64,000 nt of DNA from Thermoproteus sp. UBA157 (GTDB taxonomy: Archaea; Thermoproteota; Thermoprotei; Thermoproteales; Thermoproteaceae). The stretch covers positions 86,784-150,783 of the forward strand of contig DANS01000018.1 in assembly GCA_002497345.1 (NCBI GenBank), given 5' to 3'. Shown one piece after another: positions 59,914 through 64,000 of the stretch. Within the stretch, counting starts at the first letter, position 1, and the number at the start of each line of letters is the position of its first letter. The position numbers were made by a program, and so were the translations under genes. Below the pieces are notes generated by a model. The model was not told the DNA's origin and searched no databases. It was given only the letters and a program-made list of their open reading frames with translations.

Positions 59914-60189
59914 TTAGACCAACTCTATTCTCTTCATCCTCCCCAAGCTTTTGTGCAGCTTATACCCGCACTTCGTACACGTCAACACCAGCGCTATTTT
60001 CTTGTTGACCTTGGCGAACCTCTTCTGCTTGGGCTTAGGCGAGGAGCCATAGCCCTTGAGCTTTCTATTGTACCTTCTCTGTCCTTCGGCGAGCTCCCGC
60101 CTTTTCCCCTGATGATATATCGACACCGTGTGCTCCGTATACGCGTTGCACCTAGGGCAATACGCGTTGACCCTCTTGGGAAAACGCAT
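59914..60189 (-). CDS. rpl44e: Ribosomal protein L44e
   Basis: A 91-residue large-subunit protein near the E site. The zinc pairs are [14 protein letters not shown] and [11 protein letters not shown]; the basic [15 protein letters not shown] loop is diagnostic. Confidence 0.97.
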   Translation of the reverse strand: MRFPKRVNAYCPRCNAYTEHTVSIYHQGKRRELAEGQRRYNRKLKGYGSSPKPKQKRFAKVNKKIALVLTCTKCGYKLHKSLGRMKRIELV

Positions 60190-60227
60190 AGCCCGCCCTA
60201 CTGGTGGTCTTAAAAAACATTGCTCCC

Positions 60228-62093
60228 CTACTCACAAGGACGTAGGCGCACCAAGCTCGTGTTTATTCTAGGAGTGCCTCCATAAGGATTCGGCGTGCCG
60301 TCCGCCACGGCATTCACGGGCCGGCCCTCGAGATCCTTCGGTATTCCTCTTATTAGTATCACGCCGCGCGGTACTAGGGGATTCGGCGCAACCCTCACCT
60401 TGATCGACGCACTCCCGGCCTCTAGACACGCGATATCCCCAGCGAAGTCCGTCGGGTTGACCTCAGCTATCGGCTGAGGAGGTCCGTACTCGTCGAAGAA
60501 CTGAGTATTGGTGTGCATAGGCTCAGACGTGAACGTCAATACATAGCCCTCTATTCTTTCGTAGTGGGGCAGAGGGCTGAGGCCCCTCCGCTCTGCCGTA
60601 GTGCTGTAGAACTCAAGCTTGCCCGTGGGGGTATTGAAGCGGAGCGGATCGCCGCGCCTCAACGCTACGACGCCCCTGGCGAGCAGCTCCGACAGCTCGA
60701 CCCCGGCCGGCCTCAATGCGATCTCCGCAGCTCTCCAGGGGTCCTCCTCGATCAACGGATGTCCGGAGAGCCCCACGGCCCTTCCGAGCTCCCTGGCGAC
60801 CCAATGCTCCGGCTTGGCCTCACCTATCGGCTGGACGGCCGCTTTGTTGTAGACGAGCAGGTTGTGCCAATAGCTGTAGACGATGTCGTCTTTCTCGAGA
60901 TACGTGGGCGCCGGGAGCAGAAGGTCGGCGCACTCGGCCGTCTCGTTGAGGACTATGTCGTGTACGGCCAAGAACAAATCGCCGCGTCGCGCCGCTTCGC
61001 AGATCTTGTCCCCCTGCGGCAAGGTCATGACGGGGTTGGAGTTCCAGACGTACATCGCCTCGAATTCGTGAATCCTGGCGCCCACTAGGCCCATGGGCAC
61101 GACCGCCGAGGGCTTCCCCGCGTGGAGGCCTCTCAAGTAGTCGAAGTCGATGCCCCACGCGCCCGAGTTGGAGTAGAAGAAGCCGAGAGGATCTCCGAGC
61201 AACGCGTGTATTAGAGATATCGCCCTGACCGCGTCCCCTCCGTTTAGCGTCCTGCCCAGGGAGAACCCTATCACGGTCTTGGCGCCTGAGGCGTAGAGCT
61301 CGACCAGCTGGAACAAGACCTCCCGGCTGACGCCAGTCTCCCTCTCGACGTAATCGGGCGTGAACCTCTCGACATACGCTGCGAATTTATCGAAGCCGTA
61401 GGTCCGCTCCTCCACGAAGCGTTTGTCGTAGAGGTCTCGGGAAATCAACTCCCTGGCCACGCCGAGCGCGAGCACCACGTCCGAGCCCGGCCTCACTATC
61501 ACGGGCAGATCGACTGCCTTTATGGTCTCCGTGGGCGCCACGTCGACGGCGGCCGTCTTCGCCTTAGCCCTCTTGACCAACGCCCAGCCGTGTGTGAAGC
61601 TGACGACCGCGTTGAGGCCCCAGAACACCACGGCTCTCGCGCCCGCAAGCTCCTCGGGCAACATGCCCCACGACCTCCCCCAGTGTAGCTTAAGCGCTGC
61701 GTGACCCTCGGCGCTACAAATGGAATAGTCCGTGGAGACGGCGCCCAATGCGTTGAAGGGGCGGGCCGGGTAGTACCACGTCAGAAGCCCTTGATTTCCG
61801 TCGTATTCCACGTGTATGACCCTCCGCGGATCGGCGCGTTTGAGTCTCTCGGCTAACTCCGATATGGCTCTATCCCAGCTTATCTCGACTAGGCCTCCCT
61901 CCTTCCTGAGCATGGGCCTCTTTATTCTCCTCGCCGAGTAGAGGCGCTTCACGTCGGCTCTGCCTCTGGGACACGTGAAGCCCAACGTGGGGAAGACGTC
62001 GGCTGGCCTCAGATCTATGAGCTTACCGCTTGACGCGATGGGCTTGAACAAACACGTGTCATAGCAGTCTCTGGTGCAAGCGATGTAGCCCAC
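60228..62093 (-). CDS. Molybdopterin oxidoreductase with N-terminal 4Fe-4S site
   Basis: A DMSO-reductase-family enzyme of 621 residues. Cluster cysteines C6, C10, C14 and C41 are in [10 protein letters not shown] and FTCPRG. C126 ([12 protein letters not shown]) is the probable molybdenum ligand. Other family blocks are [32 protein letters not shown] and EVNPTDFA near the C-terminus. It has no Tat signal, so it is likely cytoplasmic or inner-face. No electron-transfer or membrane subunit genes adjoin it. The substrate (formate, polysulfide or other) is not predictable. The GTG start is 36 nt from the divergent peptidase start, with one A+T block between them. Confidence 0.88.
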   Translation of the reverse strand: MGYIACTRDCYDTCLFKPIASSGKLIDLRPADVFPTLGFTCPRGRADVKRLYSARRIKRPMLRKEGGLVEISWDRAISELAERLKRADPRRVIHVEYDGNQGLLTWYYPARPFNALGAVSTDYSICSAEGHAALKLHWGRSWGMLPEELAGARAVVFWGLNAVVSFTHGWALVKRAKAKTAAVDVAPTETIKAVDLPVIVRPGSDVVLALGVARELISRDLYDKRFVEERTYGFDKFAAYVERFTPDYVERETGVSREVLFQLVELYASGAKTVIGFSLGRTLNGGDAVRAISLIHALLGDPLGFFYSNSGAWGIDFDYLRGLHAGKPSAVVPMGLVGARIHEFEAMYVWNSNPVMTLPQGDKICEAARRGDLFLAVHDIVLNETAECADLLLPAPTYLEKDDIVYSYWHNLLVYNKAAVQPIGEAKPEHWVARELGRAVGLSGHPLIEEDPWRAAEIALRPAGVELSELLARGVVALRRGDPLRFNTPTGKLEFYSTTAERRGLSPLPHYERIEGYVLTFTSEPMHTNTQFFDEYGPPQPIAEVNPTDFAGDIACLEAGSASIKVRVAPNPLVPRGVILIRGIPKDLEGRPVNAVADGTPNPYGGTPRINTSLVRLRPCE

Positions 62094-62128
62094 GCGTGCT
62101 CGTTACCTTTATTTAATGCGTAAATATC

Positions 62129-62524
62129 GTGGCCAGGTTGGCCTACTACGAGGGCGCAGTAAGGGCGCTTGCGTTGATGTCGGGACTGCCCCATCTGGCG
62201 AGGATTCCCATATACGTCGTGGCGTCGAGCTCGCGGTCGAGGGCCTACGCCAGAATATGGGGCCTCTCGGCGCCTTTGCAAGAAGCGCTCGGGGTGGGGC
62301 CCGTATATGTCATAGAGCTCCTCAAGCCGTTTTGGCAATTGGGTTGTAGGGAGAAGGCAGAGGTGCTAGCCCATGAGCTTGCCCACATACCGCGCACGGC
62401 CAGCGGCGCTCTGAGGCCCCACAACGCCTTCTTCAAAAAAGATTACGTAATTATTTCCAGAAACGCGGAGTCCATCTGCGATTTGATCATGGAGGCGGAC
62501 CAAAGGGAAAAGCCCTTTCCCTGA
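62129..62524 (+). CDS. Putative HExxH metallopeptidase, small
   Basis: A 131-residue protein with HELAH in EVLAHELAHIPRTASG, followed by the conserved RPHNAFFKKDY stretch, a pattern seen in a family of small archaeal predicted zinc peptidases. It has no signal peptide. The target is unknown. The 3' end overlaps the convergent membrane-protein gene by 38 nt, the longest convergent overlap in the window. Confidence 0.75.
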   Translation: MARLAYYEGAVRALALMSGLPHLARIPIYVVASSSRSRAYARIWGLSAPLQEALGVGPVYVIELLKPFWQLGCREKAEVLAHELAHIPRTASGALRPHNAFFKKDYVIISRNAESICDLIMEADQREKPFP

Positions 62525-63482
62525 GAATGGCCGCGGCCACATATACGCCGCCTCCGATAAGCAGAAGGGCCGAGGCCGCCACCAGCGGCGGGTAATTTGT
62601 GAGCCTAAGAGCGCTGGCGGTAATGGGCAACAGAGGCAACAAGTTGGGCCACCGGGGCACTTGCCTTAGAAAAACCGAGGGGACGAACCACGGGATACAG
62701 AGGCTGAACATTATCACCGATATGCCCATGTAGAGGAAGTGATCGGCCGATAGCCCCAGGAAGCCCAAGGGCGCTAGGAGGGGGAGCGATCTGCCTACCG
62801 CCGTGCCCCAAGCGTAGGGCTCCTTGGCCAGATAAAAGCCCCTCGTCAACGCGATAAACGAGGTGAATATCAGCGCGGTCGAGATGGGGGCGGGCAGAGG
62901 CGAGCACACCAGGACGAGATAGGCGGCGACGAAGGCAGCCGTCGGAGCTATGCCTATTCTGAGCCTCCTCTTTGCCGAGTCGACGCGCATCATCAAGCTC
63001 ATGGCCGAGGCGGCCGGAAAGGCCATGACGATGCGCCACGGAGATGCGGCAAGGGCCAGCGCCGCGAGGCCCGCCGCCGTTATTAGATTGGGCGGGGCGT
63101 TCCTCCCCTTGAAGCCGGGGATATATAGGGCTATGTAGAGGGCAGAGAAGGGGGCCCAAGCGAGGGGCGCGCGCAGGAGCCAGCCAGCTGCGCCTAGGGC
63201 GAAGAGCGCCAGGAGTATATAGCTGAGAGGCCTCCTGGGCATTGCGTTGGTGAAGGCCGGATGCTGTAGATACATCACCGATAGGTAAAACGATAAAAGC
63301 CCCAGCGTCATCAAATCGCCGTGGAGGGATGTCGAGAAGTGCGGCGCGGCGAGCCCCGCCATGAAGAACGCGAACGAAAGCGCGAGGGCTATCTGCGAGA
63401 CCCTTATTAAGTCCAAGTTAGCGAGGTAGTACTCCCTTTGGGGCCCCTTGCCTATTCTGTACCACAACAACTCATTCTGCAT
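62487..63482 (-). CDS. Polytopic membrane protein, about ten helices
   Basis: A 331-residue hydrophobic protein with about ten membrane segments (for example ALALSFAFFMAGLAAP, YILLALFALGAAGWLL and PLVAASALLLIGGGVYVAAAIL). Conserved-looking histidines lie in membrane segments (APHFSTSLHGDLMTLG, YLQHPAF, SADHFLYMG), reminiscent of haem-binding NnrS-like proteins, but I cannot assign the family. It neighbours a molybdoenzyme and an acyl-CoA dehydrogenase gene. Confidence 0.65.
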   Translation of the reverse strand: MQNELLWYRIGKGPQREYYLANLDLIRVSQIALALSFAFFMAGLAAPHFSTSLHGDLMTLGLLSFYLSVMYLQHPAFTNAMPRRPLSYILLALFALGAAGWLLRAPLAWAPFSALYIALYIPGFKGRNAPPNLITAAGLAALALAASPWRIVMAFPAASAMSLMMRVDSAKRRLRIGIAPTAAFVAAYLVLVCSPLPAPISTALIFTSFIALTRGFYLAKEPYAWGTAVGRSLPLLAPLGFLGLSADHFLYMGISVIMFSLCIPWFVPSVFLRQVPRWPNLLPLLPITASALRLTNYPPLVAASALLLIGGGVYVAAAILRERAFPFGPPP

Positions 63483-63534
63483 CCGATTAAAATAATTCGA
63501 CGAGAGGCTTTTTAAGCCCCGCGTCGGAGCTATA

Positions 63535-63741
63535 GTGTACTACATCGCAGATGCTAAATTGAGGATCGCCGCCGAGAAATACGGCGTGGAGAGGACTATG
63601 GCGTGTAGGACGCTATATCAGCTGGTGAAGCTCTACAAAGTGGGCCTCGTCACGGAGGCCGTGGGGAGCAAGGCCGAGTCCCTGTTATCTGAAATGTGCC
63701 CGAAAGAGCTAGTGGACGTGGTCGCCCAGACCACCGATTAG
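63535..63741 (+). CDS. Hypothetical protein, 68 aa
   Basis: Not recognised. A helical protein with a possible helix-turn-helix (LRIAAEKYGVERTMACRTLY). It is leaderless from GTG 63535, 23 nt after a CTTTTTAAG element, and overlaps the convergent acyl-CoA dehydrogenase gene by 4 nt. Confidence 0.55.
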   Translation: MYYIADAKLRIAAEKYGVERTMACRTLYQLVKLYKVGLVTEAVGSKAESLLSEMCPKELVDVVAQTTD

Positions 63742-64000
63742 CCGAACCTCTTCTCCAAGAGCTTGAACAACACGTACTTCATCACCTCGTTAGTCCCCTC
63801 GCCGATTTCTAATATCTTGGCGTCGCGGTAGAACATCTCCGCCTTGCTCTCCTTGCTGTAGCCGAAGCCGCCCTCCATCTGCACCGCGCGCCTCGTCACG
63901 TCGACGGCCAACCGCGCCGTTTGGAGCTTGGCCACGTGCGACATCAGCAAGAAGTCGGGGGATCCCGTATCATATAGATATGCGGCGTAATAGGCCAGCG
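63738..64000 (-). CDS. Acyl-CoA dehydrogenase, C-terminal part (cut by the window end)
   Basis: The frame is open to the window edge; 86 C-terminal residues are visible. VAKLQTARLAVDVTRRAVQM, GGFGYSKESKAEMFYRDAKI and EIGEGTNEVMKYVL form the classic C-terminal helical domain of FAD-dependent acyl-CoA dehydrogenases, including the IGEGTNEV flavin-contact motif. The N-terminal part and the catalytic Glu lie outside the window. Confidence 0.93.
   Translation of the reverse strand, partial: LAYYAAYLYDTGSPDFLLMSHVAKLQTARLAVDVTRRAVQMEGGFGYSKESKAEMFYRDAKILEIGEGTNEVMKYVLFKLLEKRFG

Noticed and set aside
1..64000. CRISPR arrays, insertion sequences, tRNA and rRNA genes
   Set aside because: No regularly spaced repeats, transposase motifs, T-loop/anticodon patterns or rRNA blocks were found by eye; short or intron-split tRNAs could still be missed.

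Overview
The window comes from a hyperthermophilic crenarchaeon, most likely a member of the Thermoproteales in the Thermoproteus/Pyrobaculum range. This rests on gene content: eukaryote-like ribosomal proteins L31e, L39e, L44e, S19e and S27e; Rpo7/Spt4, TFS, PCNA, PriS, GINS, SRP54 and aIF1A; Pus10, a TrmY-like protein and ThiI with rhodanese; and a stand-alone MetRS tRNA-binding subunit. It also rests on architecture: very tight gene packing, many ATG/GTG starts 22-26 nt downstream of a TATA box (leaderless transcripts), and GC-rich codons interrupted by abrupt A+T-rich blocks. No tRNA, rRNA, CRISPR array, IS element or integrase was seen. The species cannot be fixed from the sequence alone.

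Layout. 0-2.5 kb: 3' part of an Ig-repeat surface protein and a small partner. 2.5-7 kb: MetRS beta subunit, cis-prenyltransferase, a gene-free stretch of about 390 bp, MetRS catalytic subunit, and a tRNA methylthiotransferase. 7-12.5 kb: a dihydropteroate synthase-like enzyme, a NifX-like/methyltransferase fusion, an alpha/beta hydrolase, a THUMP protein and SfsA. 12.5-23 kb: sulfur relay genes (TusA, SQR-like flavoprotein, DsrE, DsrC, two DUF1641 proteins) mixed with an AsnRS-like asparagine synthetase, a glutamate-synthase FMN-domain paralogue, aIF1A, and a PadR-linked surface protein. 23-34.5 kb: a nitrogen block with an amidotransferase-GXGXG fusion, a dihydrolipoamide-dehydrogenase-like flavoprotein, a GOGAT FMN-domain protein, glutamine synthetase, a second amidotransferase, split NAD synthetase, a class III aminotransferase and a Gfo/Idh/MocA oxidoreductase. 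34.5-41 kb: RNA modification (ThiI, Pus10, TrmY-like), a DUF981 membrane protein, SRP54, a PiT-like transporter and DeoC. 41-51 kb: amino-sugar and nucleotide-sugar genes (GlmS, two nucleotidyltransferase/beta-helix proteins), Spt4/Rpo7, and a HIT-ATPase-PIN run. 51-57 kb: one long minus-strand run with ribosomal proteins, PDCD5, an XPD-like mini-helicase, a membrane-anchored HerA-like ATPase and an M48 protease. 57-60 kb: TFS-PCNA-PriS-GINS facing S27e-L44e. 60-64 kb: a molybdopterin oxidoreductase, a metallopeptidase, a polytopic membrane protein and the 3' end of an acyl-CoA dehydrogenase.

How the parts fit. The nitrogen block is a glutamine/glutamate economy: glutamine synthetase makes glutamine, and the split glutamate synthase, the amidotransferase and the glutaminase of NAD synthetase use it. 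The sulfur genes form two modules. An identical inverted repeat TTACAT-N6-ATGTAA sits at the same distance from the start codons of tusA, dsrE and, 21 kb away, a DUF981 membrane protein, which suggests one regulon. The most unusual items are that operator, the rearranged glutamate synthase, the NifX-methyltransferase fusion, the mini-XPD/HerA pair, interleaved divergent promoters and the synonymous A+T-rich blocks inside conserved genes.
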